Part shown: positions 50,461 to 62,659 of the stretch, one piece after another
Numbering within the stretch: position 1 is the stretch's first letter
Layout of the letters: each line of letters opens with the position of its first letter
Origin: Patiria pectinifera
Lineage: Eukaryota > Echinodermata > Asteroidea > Valvatida > Asterinidae
Assembly (NCBI GenBank): GCA_029964075.1
Contig: CM057135.1
Coordinates: 31,795,366 to 31,859,365, forward strand
Reading direction: 5' to 3'
DNA length: 64,000 bases
Notes under the pieces: generated by a model
Databases searched by the model: none
Seen by the model: the letters and a program-made list of their open reading frames with translations, nothing else
What the model was told of the DNA's origin: nothing
Translations under genes and position numbers: made by a program

Positions 50461-51775
50461 TGCGTCTTTGAATAAGTGGCGATTCTTCTCTCTCAAAACT
50501 GTGTTTAGCAAACAGTGAACACTATCATGCTTTTATTTGTTATTTATTTATTTATCGTTTTATTTTACCAGGGTAGTGAGTCCCATCAGTTATCAAAGAA
50601 CTATTCTCCCTGGGGGCCTGGTATCAATTTGTAATCAATCAATAACATTTAACAGATTTAGATGTTAAACAGCATGTGTCCAATTCCTAAACATCAATGT
50701 TCAATAGCTAAACACTGTCCATCCTTACTCTAAACATTCTCGAATTCCTATCAATTGAATGCACAATCTGTGGTTCTATAATGTACGCTTTAATCGAACA
50801 TTTTTAAAGCTAAAGAAATCGAGATATATTTGATTCAATTTAAATTCATTTAAAATGACTTGCAAACGAGGTTTGAAATTTAATGTGTTTATGCGGGTGA
50901 AAAATATTGCGATTACATATTTAATTGAATGTGACAATTAAGTTCACTGGGTTTTTTTCATTCAAAGGATCCGTTGCCTGATTGTTGAGATACTTACGAT
51001 ATCAAAGTTAAGACGTTAATTATGCCAGATCGTAACCCCTAAGCTGCATGGAATATGCCATTGCAGGTAGCTCAACCTCCATTGACCGAATTGTCATCAA
51101 ACTATTTAGGAATAATTAACATTCGGTTCAGATTAAATACAACATGTTCCTCTTGCCGCAGATGATACACAATTGGAATATTTAATAAAAAAACACAGTT
51201 TATGCAAGATTTCAATGCGCAGTTCCTACCTAATACCTATCTAGAATTATGCACTGTATAGCGAAAAGCTAGTCCTACATTTTGTACACAGTGTCTATAC
51301 GCCTAGTCTATACATGCTTACAATAATCTTTATTTCGCATACCGGAAAATAGTATTATAATGATGTAAAATGAGAATAACAAACTATACTGAGTAAATGA
51401 AAGTGGAGCGTTTCGATGTAAAGGTATAAGAATTGCATACCTGCGAATAAAATAGTCCAGATTTTAATAAGGTCAGTTATGTGGTAACAAGCATTGATAA
51501 CATATAATACTAAACTAAACTATAACACGTTTGTTCCAGTTTGGAACAAAATAGGTTCAAAATATGTTATAAGATTCAACAAGGACAGTTGCTGCCCTAA
51601 ATCCGTTTTAAAGGAAGTTGTAAAGCGGATTTATGGCAGTCCAGATCCGTTTTAGCGGCTAAACAATATGCTCGAAATCCTAGGAATTCAGTTGGCAATA
51701 TTATTCCCTTTTTTGTGTATTAAGTCAATAAGATATCCTCATTTAACGTACCCCAATTGTGTCGATGTCAAACAC
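50461..51775. other. 3' flank of esterase gene A
   Basis: Non-coding sequence downstream of the esterase A stop, almost identical to 57044-58352. TTTATT at 51329-51334 could be a minus-strand poly(A) signal. No other gene is seen. Confidence 0.55.
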
Positions 51776-54700
51776 TCAAAGCTTTGAACTAAACTCTTCT
51801 CTCTCAGCGATATCCAAATAATTCGGCCTGTTCTTTCCCATCTCTCCCTGGCTCCGAGTCTCAATCCGACGTGCTCGAGCCCTGTATGCCAAGCAACCGC
51901 CTAAGAAGAAGACAGCCAGCACCAATGCTCCTATCACTGCTCCTATCAGAGCTTCAATGAGGGTACTAGCCTCCTGTGAGGTAAGCTTCAAGCCAATACC
52001 CTCACCGACGAGACAAGGTTCAGGGTCCGGTGGGCAGGGAGTAACCTCAGCAGGTGGAGTGACAGGTGCAGTGATGGACGGTAGGTAGCTTGCCCAAAAC
52101 TGATGGAGATGTTGCCAGTTGTTGTTGTTGCCTGAGTAGGCTTGGGGACAGTCGGTGAGTGACATGTACATCAGGTTGATAGAATCGAATGCTGGCCACT
52201 CCACTCCAGACAGCGAAGTACCCGGAGTCCTATAGAAATCATAACACAAACAAGAAGGTGCATGATAGCTTTATTCATCATTGATAACTTTTTTATGTAT
52301 GCCTGTCTGCATTACTTGCATGGGTGTACACGTAATGGCAGTCAAGAGGCGTAGCAGGGGCGCGTTCTGTAACCAAATATTATTTGGTGTGTGTCATCAT
52401 CAGTGTTTCTGTGATTCATTAATGGGCCAGTTTTCTAAATTCTCCCCAGTCCCAAGAACCTGTAAAAAAAAACAGTCTGGGTTCCTGATCTTAATGATAG
52501 AGGATGATATTTGAACAAAATTGAACAAGTTGTTATGGCTTGAAAAAGGTGTCATCAATTAATGTTGTTCTCTGACTTGTCTAGGTCTTAGAGGTGCTTG
52601 GTGTGGAACGATTACTACAAACAATAGGGTATATCTTACCCAGTGTGGATGAAATTCTTCAAGAATGCCATCAGCTCCAAGGTAACCTGCTTGTCTTCTA
52701 GCCTGTAGGATAGCTGGAGTTTATCCACGAGAGGACTGTATGGATCTCCAAACAGGAACTGCAGATCATCTGTCACGGCTGGTCCTGCCTGGGGTGGAAG
52801 TGGTCCTATGTAATGAGCAGGTGGTTTGTGATCAAACGAGTAGAAGAAGACAGAGTGACCGGCATCAGCGTGCAGTCTAGCAGCTTCCAATGTGCTCCAG
52901 AATGAGAGATAATCATTCATAAATTGTCTGAAGCTTCCCCGTGTCTCGCAAGTGTCATCTAGTCCACCCTTCCTGATATATTCCGTTATCAGAGCGAGAG
53001 CTGCTTTATTAGGATTAGTAAATGAAAGCCCGCTGACAACCTGTATGTACTTCTGAACTTCTTCAACACTTGGACATGTTAGGCCGGTGAACGAAAATGC
53101 AGGTCCGGCATTTTCGTCGTGTGCAAGCCCTAACATAACAGCAACGTCGTTGATTCTTCCGGATTTCATCAACTCGAGGGGTTTGTCAGTGATTAAATCA
53201 CCGTCAACAACGGTCGGAAAAGCAAGGCCAAACGGAGGAGTGACAGTGTTGGACACAATGTCTGCCACGGGCTTTTCACGGAGACAGTTGATCATGATCT
53301 CACTGCTTGTAGTAGGGCATTCCAGTTTGATTGCTAAAGCTTCTGCTTTCTCGGATGCACTTGGAATGACTGGGTTATCAACAGGTGGCGATACGGCAGA
53401 TGCACTCATGACAACAGCTCTGTTAAATAGACCCTTTGTCTTCTCAGAGAGTATGAGAAAGTGGGTAAGAACTGCGCCTGATCCGTGGCCTTGGACTGTG
53501 ACTTGTTCTGGGTCACCCCCAAAGCTCCCGATGTACTTATTGACCCATTGAAGAGCAGCCAGGATGTCGTACAGTCCGTAGTTGCCCGAAGCTACTTCGT
53601 CTTCTGTGGACAGGAATCCAAGAGCTCCCAGACGATGGTTGATCACCACAACTACAGCTTTAACCTGAGATGCAAGAAGAGTTGCGTCTTGGATTGAGGA
53701 AGTACCTATTACTCCATACCCAGGATGAATAAAAACCAGTACTGGCAAAGCAGGGTCGTTAGGTTCTTTAGATGGAGCATAGATGTTAAGAGTCAGACAG
53801 TCTTCATTGGTTTGATTAAACCCAAGTCGAACCATCCAAGGATCTTGGGTGACATCTTGCGGGCAGGCGGGTGGTAGCATCCCTGGGATGCCGAGTGGTT
53901 GGTCGCCCCACGGTCCTGTGTCTTGAGGTGGTCTAAATCGTAAATCGCCGAGGGGTGGTTTTGCGTAAGGAATTCCTAAGAACTCAGCAATCTCTCGCCC
54001 ACCCATTGCCTCGTCAGCGAGTCGCACAGCACCAACGACAGATCCTAACACTTCTCCGTCTGGGTTTGAAATCTGTACCGTCTTGGTGTCTGGCTTTTGT
54101 TCGGTGCCACTTCTTAGAGGGACTTCATAGGAGCAGGTCTTTATATCAGTGAGTTCAGTGATGGTTGGGATGTAGTCATTCCAGAAGGTTACTCTGTCAG
54201 CTTTTAGACGCTGTCCTGTCCTAATGTTAGCGTCCAGTATGATGTACGTTTCATTCTCTGCTTCAAATTCAGGCCACTCAGGTGAACCGGCTCCATTTGG
54301 ATTCCTAGACAAAAATAAAATAAAAATTAAACCATTGACCGTATATGTACATAACTCTTGAAAAACATAGTGCAACGAATCAAGACAATGCATAACATCA
54401 GAAATTAAAATGTAATGTCACTTGTGCTGTGAACGAAACGCCAATGTATACTGACACACTAATTTCGAGTACTGACGTTCCAGTGTGATACCTCGAGGAA
54501 CGAGTAATACGAAAGACGACGAACAGTTACGGTCGATCGCCGTATTTTTAAAGCAATGCAATACGATATAATTATTTACCCATTCTTTGCAAACTGTGAC
54601 CAGTACTCTATGATGGTGTCGGATAATGACTTCACTTCCGAGTTTCCTGGAAAGAGAAAGTTAACGAGTCCGAAGACATAGAAGACATCCAGAGCGTGAG

Positions 54701-56087
54701 GTGACCCGGGAACACGGTCAGCCAAATCAGGACGAAGCAAAAACTCCTTACCAGCTTCGTAGTCGAAATAGTAGTAATATGTCTTAGTGTTACCGGTAGA
54801 TATCATTGCATGTTCATTACGGAAACTGGCGCCAGGAATGTCAAAGTATATGTCGCCGATCACATCTAAGTATTTGAGAAGATTGTTATCGGCGTCATCC
54901 AACTTGTCTGCACCAAAATAGAAGGCAATAATTGCATTGGTGATTTCCTGCGGGTTATCACATTGACATGTGATTGCAATCTGGCTTTGTACGGCATCAC
55001 GGAGGCCCTGTGCGGTGTAACTATCTGCATTCAGAAAAACAGACCCTTCTTGGCTATTGACTCCTAGAAGGAGGTCGTATTGTCCAACACGTGGATGGGA
55101 TAAGAGGGAGATGATGTCGGTAGGAAGAAACTCTCCATCAACCGTGGCTGCTGTTGTTATAATGCTCGATTGACTCATCAGCTCCTCCATGGTTAATCCC
55201 CGGAGGCAGCTAATCAGATCACGTGTGTTGCTGATACCATAGATAAGGTTGCATCCCAATGATGAGGCAAGATTCCAAGCCTGATACTTGGCTAAATTAC
55301 CTGGGATTACCAGGCCACGGAAAGCCACTCCGCTCTGAGAAATCACCTTCTGGAAAAGATTCTTGTCATTTAGTGGTGATGCCATCTGGTAGGTCACGCT
55401 CCATGCTCCTGCCGACTCACCAAAGATGGTGATTTGGTCTGGATCACCACCAAAGTTTGCGATGTTGTCTTTAACCCATTTGATGGCCAATCGTTGGTCC
55501 CAGAGTCCATAGTTCCCAGGTGCTGAGTCGTCACCGGTGCTAAGGAAGCCGAAGAGTCCAAGACGATAGTTGATGTTGACTACGATGACTTGTCCTTGAA
55601 CCGCCATGAGAGTTCCATCATAGAGTGCACCTTCACCGGAAACTAAGCCTCCACCATGTATGTAAACCATGACAGGCAAGGGTCCCAGTGCTTCAACTAC
55701 ATCGTGAGGGACATACACATTCAAAAACAAACAGTCCTCATCAACATCTGTATTCGGTATAAATTGATCAAACGATGGAGAATTAAACACATCAATGGCA
55801 ACGTCGGTAATTTGGGGACATTTGGAGCCGAACGTTGTTGCGTTGAGAACATCGTCCCACGGAGTTTTTGGTGCGGGTTTGGCGAAGCGTCGTTGCCCGA
55901 TAGGTGGTTCAGCGTACGGTATGCCAGCATAGCGTGTGATGATGACAGGTGTCGGTACACCTGGTATGCCCAACTTCACGCCCATAACCGGACCCAAGGT
56001 GGTGTTGGTTATGACCGTCTGCCCGACTACAAGATGGACAGTCATCAAGCCGATCCAAGTCAAAACAAAACTCGTAAATCGCATCAT
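51776..56087 (-). CDS. Membrane protein with tandem cholinesterase-like domains, copy A
   Basis: Three exons: 54580-56087, 52640-54304 and 51776-52229 (3627 nt, 1208 residues; phases agree). A signal peptide (about 1-22, MMRFTSFVLTWIG...) is followed by type-B carboxylesterase domain 1 (about 25-550). It has the oxyanion HGGG (144-147), nucleophile elbow GESAG with Ser225, Glu347 in NSQEGS and His464 in GSPHALD, so it should be a working serine esterase. Domain 2 (about 580-1105) follows in the same exon: its elbow reads GHGSG (Gly at the Ser position, about 777), the oxyanion motif reads HPGY, the acid loop keeps Glu (HDENAG) and the His position reads AVTDD. It is therefore a pseudo-esterase, as in neuroligins. 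A stalk, one membrane helix (about 1147-1172) and a short RARARRIE-type cytoplasmic tail follow. A role in adhesion or surface hydrolysis is inferred. It is the tandem paralogue of 58353-62659. Confidence 0.92.
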
Positions 56088-57043
56088 TGTTGACGATTGG
56101 TCTTCATGAGTCGAGAGGGATGGATTTTACTGCGGCAGTTGCAACGACAGAATGTACGGTTTGAATTCAGTGAACACTCCCTCTGTTCAGCTTTGATCGC
56201 CTCTCAAATCCAAATGCATATTTTTTTCGCAATTGAAGCCTAGTTTGCACCGCGGTCATCTTTGTTCATGACTGAATCACACAATAAAGCTTGACCATAG
56301 CGGGTCAAGGCCGTTCAATATATGCCACGCAAATCTACACTATTTTTCCACTGCATATGATCATGACAATCCATTCCCTTTATGCTTGTGTTGTCAGGAC
56401 CACTTTTTGATCTAACCCACTAAGGGATGTCGTATAGAGTTCTTTCTTTGAAAAGTACGTACCAATGGCGGGTTCACAACATATAGGCCTAATAATGCAT
56501 AGGCTTTTGGGACCGATACCATAGTTGGGGCGTAACACCTTCACGTGGTACGGTAGGAATTTAGCATGAGATAACAAAACTTATATAAGGGAATAAATAG
56601 GGGTATGGGTATGGTACCGTCATTGCATAGATTTGGGCCCATTCTATTTGAAATCATGCATATTTTTGTATATATAATTTTTCATTCTATCCAAGTCGGA
56701 TCTACTGCAAACCATTGAAGATACAGACATCAGAAGCCAAATGCTGGATTCCTACGCAGTAATAAACTGATATCAGAGTATAATGTATGAACTTATCTAC
56801 AATCGTTTGATATTCCTTTGATCAAACACATAAATCCGTTACCCTTTTATTTAGAATTTCACTAGAGACTAGCAATTTCATTGGAACTCTACCTTTTGCG
56901 CATGCTCAATGAAGTATTGTTGTCACCGGCACCTTGTCCAGAAAGTTATTTGGGATTAAGCGACGGCCCATTGAATTTATATGACCTTGCTGGCTGTTTA
57001 TACAAACACAGTGAAACTGCCGTATTCTTTCCCTGATCTACCC
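56088..57043. other. Upstream region of esterase A
   Basis: Intergenic between gene A (starting at 56087, minus) and the 3' flank of gene B. 56088-56810 is diverged but alignable with 62660-63610. A palindromic TATA-like string, cttatataag, lies at 56580-56589, about 500 bases upstream of the ATG; it could be a core promoter if the 5' UTR is long. The last 230 bases are unique. Confidence 0.5.
56580..56589 (-). promoter_or_regulatory. Candidate TATA box, esterase A
   Basis: The string cttatataag is a TATA consensus on the minus strand. In copy B the matching site (63333-63342), inside the shared context ending agggaataaatag, reads cttgcgcaag. Distance to the ATG is long, so the assignment is tentative. 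Confidence 0.3.
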
Positions 57044-58352
57044 TGCGTCTTTGAATAAGTGGCGATTCTTCTCTCTCAAAACTGTGTTTAGCAAACAGTG
57101 AACACTATCATGCTTTTATTTGTTATTTATTTATTTATCGTTTTATTTTACCAGGGTAGTGAGTCCCATCAGTTATCAAAGAACTATTCTCCTGGGGCCT
57201 GGTATCAATTTGTAATCAATCAATAACATTTAACAGATTTAGATGTTAAACAGCATGTGTCCAATTCCTAAACATCAATGTTCAATAGCTAAACACTGTC
57301 CATCCTTACTCTAAACATTCTCGAATTCCTATCAATTGAATGCACAATCTGTGGTTCTATAATGTACGCTTTAATCGAACATTTTTAAAGCTAAAGAAAT
57401 CGAGATATATTTGATTCAATTTAAATTCATTTAAAATGACTTGCAAACGAGGTTTGAAATTTAATGTGTTTATGCGGGTGAAAAATATTGCGATTACATA
57501 TTTAATTGAATGTGACAATTAAGTTCACTGGTTTTTTCATTCAAAGGATCCGTTGCCTGATTGTTGAGATACTTACGATATCAAAGTTAAGACATTAATT
57601 ATGCCAGATCGTAACCCCTAAGCTGCATGGAATATGCCATTGCAGGTAGCTCAACCTCCATTGACCGAATTGTCATCAAACTATTTAGGAATAATTAACA
57701 TTCGGTTCAGATTAAATACAACATGTTCCTCTTGCCGCAGATGATACACAATTGGAATATTTAATAAAAACACAGTTTATGCAAGATTTCAATGCGCAGT
57801 TCCTACCTAATACCTATCTAGAATTATGCACTGTATAGCGAAAAGCTAGTCCTACATTTTGTACACAGTGTCTATACGCCTAGTCTATACATGCTTACAA
57901 TAATCTTTATTTCGCATACCGGAAAATAGTATTATAATGATGTAAAATGAGAATAACAAACTATACTGAGTAAATGAAAGTGGAGCGTTTCGATGTAAAG
58001 GTATAAGAATTGCATACCTGCGAATAAAATAGTCCAGATTTTAATAAGGTCAGTTATGTGGTAACAAGCATTGATAACATATAATACTAAACTAAACTAT
58101 AACACGTTTGTTCCAGTTTGGAACAAAATAGGTTCAAAATATGTTATAAGATTCAACAAGGACAGTTGCTGCCCTAAATCCGTTTTAAAGGAAGTTGTAA
58201 AGCGGATTTATGGCAGTCCAGATCCGTTTTAGCGGCTAAACAATATGCTCGAAATCCTAGGAATTCAGTTGGCAATATTATTCCCTTTTTTGTGTATTAA
58301 GTCAATAAGATATCCTCATTTAACGTACCCCAATTGTGTCGATGTCAAACAC
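57044..58352. other. 3' flank of esterase gene B
   Basis: Non-coding, near-identical to 50461-51775. The equivalent TTTATT lies at about 57905-57910. No gene is seen. Confidence 0.55.
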
Positions 58353-61300
58353 TCAAAGCTTTGAACTAAACTCTTCTCTCTCAGCGATATCCAAATAATT
58401 CGGCCTGCTCTTTCCCATCTCTCCCTGGCTCCGAATCTCAATCCGACGTGCTCGAGCCCTGTATGCCAAGCAACCGCCTAAGAAGAAGACAGCCAGCACC
58501 AATGCTCCTATCACTGCTCCTATCAGAGCTTCAATGAGGGTACTAGCCTCCTGTGAGGTAAGCTTCAAGCCAATACCCTCACCGACGAGACAAGGTTCAG
58601 GGTCCGGTGGGCAGGGAGTAACCTCAGCAGGTGGAGTGACAGGTGCAGTGATGGACGGTAGGTAGCTTGCCCAAAACTGATGGAGATGTTGCCAGTTGTT
58701 GTCGTTGCCTGAGTAGGCTTGGGGACAGTCGGTGATTGACATGTACATCAGGTTGATAGAATCGAATGCTGGCCACTCCACTCCAGACAGCGAAGTACCC
58801 GGAGTCCTATAGAAATCATAACACAAACAAGAAGGTGCATGATAGCTTTATTCATCATTGATAACTTTTTTATGTATGCCTGTCTGCATTACTTGCATGG
58901 GTGTACACGTAATGGCAGTCAAGAGGCGTAGCAGGGGCGCGTTCTGTAACCAAATATTATTTGGTGTGTGTCATCATCAGTGTTTCTGTGATTCATTAAT
59001 GGGCCAGTTTTCTAAATTCTCCCCAGTCCCAAGAACCTGTAAAAAAAAAACAGTCTGGGTTCCTGATCTTAATGATAGAGGATGATATTTGAACAAAATT
59101 GAACAAGTTGTTATGGCTTGAAAAAGGTGTCATCAATTAATGTTGTTCTCTGACTTGTCTAGGTCTTAGAGGTGCTTGGTGTGGAACGATTACTACAAAC
59201 AATAGGGTATATCTTACCCAGTGTGGATAAAATTCTTCAAGAATGCCATCAGCTCCAAGGTAACCTGCTTGTCTTCTAGCCTGTAGGATAGCTGGAGTTT
59301 ATCCACGAGAGGACTGTATGGATCTCCAAACAGGAACTGCAGATCATCTGCCAAGGCGGGTCCTGCCTGGGGTGGAAGTGGTCCTATGTAATGAGCAGGT
59401 GGTTTGTGATCAAACGAGTAGAAGAAGACAGAGTGACCGGCATCAGCGTGCAGTCTAGCAGCTTCCAATGTGCTCCAGAATGACAGATAATCATTCATGA
59501 ATTGTCTGAAGCTTCCCCGTGTCTCGCAAGTGTCATCTAGTCCACCCTTCCCGATATATTCCGTTATCAGAGCGAGGGCTGCTTTATCTGGATTAGTAAA
59601 AGTAAGCCCGCTGACAACCTGTATGTACTTCTGAACTTCTTCAACACTTGGACATGTCAAGCCGATGATAGAAAACGCAGGTGCGGCATTTTCGTCCTGT
59701 GCAAGCCCAAAAATAACAGCAACGTCGTTGATTCTTCCGGACTTCATCAACTCGAGGGGTTTGTCAGTGATTAAATCACCGTCAACAACGGTCGGAAAAG
59801 CAAGGCCAAACGGAGGAGTGACAGTGTTGGACACAAAGTCTGCCACGGGCTTTTCACGGAGACAGTTGATCATGATCTCACTGCTTGTAGTAGGGCATTC
59901 CAGTTTGATGGCTAAAGCTTCTGCTTTCTCGGATGCACTTGGAATGACTGGGTTATTTACAGTAGGCGATATGGCAGATGCACTCATGACAACAGCTCTG
60001 TTAAATAGACCCTTTGTCTTCTCAGAGAGTATGAGAAAGTGGGTAAAAACTGCGCCTGATCCGTAGCCTTGGACTGTGACTTGGTCTGGGTCACCCCCAA
60101 AGCTCCCAATGTACTTATTGACCCATTGAAGAGCAGCCAGGATGTCGTACAGTCCGTAGTTGCCCGAAGCTACTTCGTCTTCTGTGGACAGGAATCCAAG
60201 AGCTCCCAGACGATGGTTGATCACCACAACTACAGCTTCAACCTGAGATGCAAGAAGAGTTGCGTCTTGGATTGAGGAAGTACCTATTACTCCATACCCA
60301 GGATGAATAAAAACCAGTACTGGCAAAGCAGGGTCGTTAGGTTCTTTAGATGGAGCATAGATGTTAAGAGTCAGACAGTCTTCATTGGTTTGATTAAACC
60401 CAAGTCGAACCATCCAAGGATCTTGGGTGACATCTTGCGGGCAGGCAGGTGGTAGCATCCCTGGGATTCCGAGTGGTTGGTCGCCCCACGGTCCTGTGTC
60501 TTGAGGTGGTCTAAATCGCAAATCACCGAGGGGTGGTTTTGCGTAAGGAATTCCTAAGAACTCAGCAATCTCTCGCCCACCCATTGCCTCGTCAGCGAGT
60601 CGCAAAGCACCAATTACAGATCCTAACACTTCTCCGTCTGGGTTTGAAATCTGTACCGTCTTGGTGTCTGGCTTTTGTTCGGTGCCACTTCTTAGAGGGA
60701 CTTCATAGGAGCAGGTCTTTATATCAGTGAGTTCAGTGATGGTTGGGATGTAGTCATTCCAGAAGGCTACTCTGTCAGCTTTAAGACGCTGTCCTGTCCT
60801 AATGTTAGCGTCCAGAATGATGTACGTTTCATTCTCGGCTTCAAATTCAGGCCACTCAGGTGAACCGGCTCCATTTGGATTCCTAGACAAAAATAAATTA
60901 AAATTAAACCATTGACATATATGTACATAACTCTTGAAAGACATAGTGCAACGAATCAAGACAATGCATAACATCAGAAATTAAAATATAATGTCACTTG
61001 TGCTGTGAACGAAACGCCAATGTATACTGACACACTAATTTCGAGTACTGACTTTCCAGTGTGATACCTCGAGGAACGAGTAAAACGAAAGACGACGTAC
61101 AGTTTAACGGTCGATCGCCGTGTTTTTAAAGCAATGCAATACCATATAATTATTTACCCATTCTTTGCAAACTGCGACCAGTAATCTATGATGGTGTCGG
61201 ATAATGACTTCACTTCTGAGTTTCCTGGAAAGAGAAAGTTAACGAGTCCGAAGACATAGAAGACATCCAGAGCGTGAGGTGCCCCGGGAACACGGTCAGC

Positions 61301-62659
61301 CAAATCAGGACGAAGCAAAAACTCCTTACCAGCTTCGTAGTCGAAATAGTAGTAATATGTCTTAGTGTTACCGGCAGATATCATTGCATGTTCATTACGG
61401 AAATTGGCGCCAGGAATGTCAAAGTATATATCGCCGACCACATCTAAGTATTTGAGAAGATTGTTATCGGCGTCATCCAACTTGTCTGCACCAAAATAGA
61501 AGGCAATAATTGCATTGGTGATTTCCTGCGGGTTATCACATTGGCATGTGATTGCAATCTGGCTTTGTATGGCATCACGGAGGCCCTGTGCGGTGTAACT
61601 ATCTGCACTCTGAAAAACAGACCCTTCTTGGCTATTAACTCCTAGAAGTAGGTCGTATTGTCCAACACGTGGATGGGATAAGAGGGAGATGATGTCGGTA
61701 GGAAGAAACTCTCCATCAACAGTGGCTGCTGTTGTTATAATGCTCGATTGACTCATCAGCTCCTCCATGGTTAATCCCCGGAGGCAGCTAATCAGATCAC
61801 GTGTGGTGCTGATGCCATAGATAAGGTTGCATCCCAATGATGAGGCAAGATTCCAAGCCTGATACTTGGCTAAATTACCTGGGATTATCAGACCACGGAA
61901 AGCCACTCCACTCTGAGAAATCACCTTCTGGAAAAGATTCTTGTCATTTAGTGGTGATGCCATCTGGTAGGTCACGCTCCATGCTCCTGCCGACTCACCA
62001 AAGATGGTGATTTGGTCTGGATCACCACCAAAGTTTGCGATGTTGTCTTTAACCCATTGGAAGGCCAGGCGTTGGTCCCAGAGTCCGTAGTTCCCGGGTG
62101 CTGAGTCGTCACCGGTGCTGAGGAAGCCGAAGAGTCCGAGACGATAGTTGATGTTGACGATGATGACTTGTCCTTGAACCGCTATCAGAGTTCCATCATA
62201 GAGTGCACCTTCACCGGAAACTAAACCTCCACCATGTATGTAAACCATGACAGGCAAGGGTCCCAATGCTTCAACTACATCGTGAGGGACATACACATTC
62301 AAAAACAAACAGTCCTCATCAACATCTGTATTCGGTATAAATTGATCAAACTGTGAAGAGATAAACACATCAAAGGAAACGTTGGCTTGGGGACATTTGG
62401 AGCCGAAGGTTGTCGCGTTGAGAACATCGTCCCACGGAGTTTTTGGTGCGGGTTTGGCGAAGCGTCGTTGCCCGATAGGTGGTTCAGCGTACGGTATGCC
62501 AGCATAGCGTGTGATGACAGGTGTCGGTACACCTGGTATGCCCAACTTCAAGCCCATAACCGGACCCAAGGTGGTGTTGGTTATGACCGTCTGCCCGACT
62601 ACAAGATGGACAATCATCAAGCCGACCCAAGTCAACACGAAACTCCTAAATCGCATCAT
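58353..62659 (-). CDS. Membrane protein with tandem cholinesterase-like domains, copy B
   Basis: Same three-exon structure as copy A: 61158-62659, 59218-60882 and 58353-58806 (3621 nt, 1206 residues). It has a signal peptide, catalytic domain 1 with Ser223 (GESAG), Glu345 and His462, then a degenerate domain 2 with the elbow GYGSG, HPGY at the oxyanion site and ALADD at the His site, and a stalk, single membrane helix and short tail. It differs from A by two single-codon deletions and a cluster of changes near residues 90-104 of domain 1 (PQANVSFDVFISS against PQITDVAIDVFNS in A). A second cluster surrounds the acid loop of domain 2 (IFGLAQDENAAPAFSII against MLGLAHDENAGPAFSFT). The frame is open throughout, so it is probably functional. 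It is transcribed towards copy A in the same direction. Function is inferred as for copy A. Confidence 0.92.

Larger units (their letters stand above)
50461..57043. repeat. Tandem duplication, unit A (esterase gene A)
   Basis: Homologous to 57044-63610. The match begins at the gap edge (tgcgtctttgaataagtggc) and continues through the 3' flank, all three exons and both introns, and, more diverged, the 5' flank to about 56810. The 3' flank 50461-51775 differs from its partner by about one substitution and a few homopolymer indels. Exon 2 differs by roughly 45 substitutions in 1665 bases by my manual count. Confidence 0.93.

Noticed and set aside
49885..50511. Open frames across the second gap
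   Set aside because: They consist mostly of N.
51776..51790. C-terminal Ser-Lys-Leu as a peroxisome signal
   Set aside because: The protein has a signal peptide and a membrane helix, so the tail is cytosolic on a surface protein; the tripeptide is likely chance.
52640..54304. Positive selection over the whole of exon 2 of the esterase pair
   Set aside because: My count gives about equal numbers of replacement and silent changes, so overall dN/dS is below one; only local clusters stand out.
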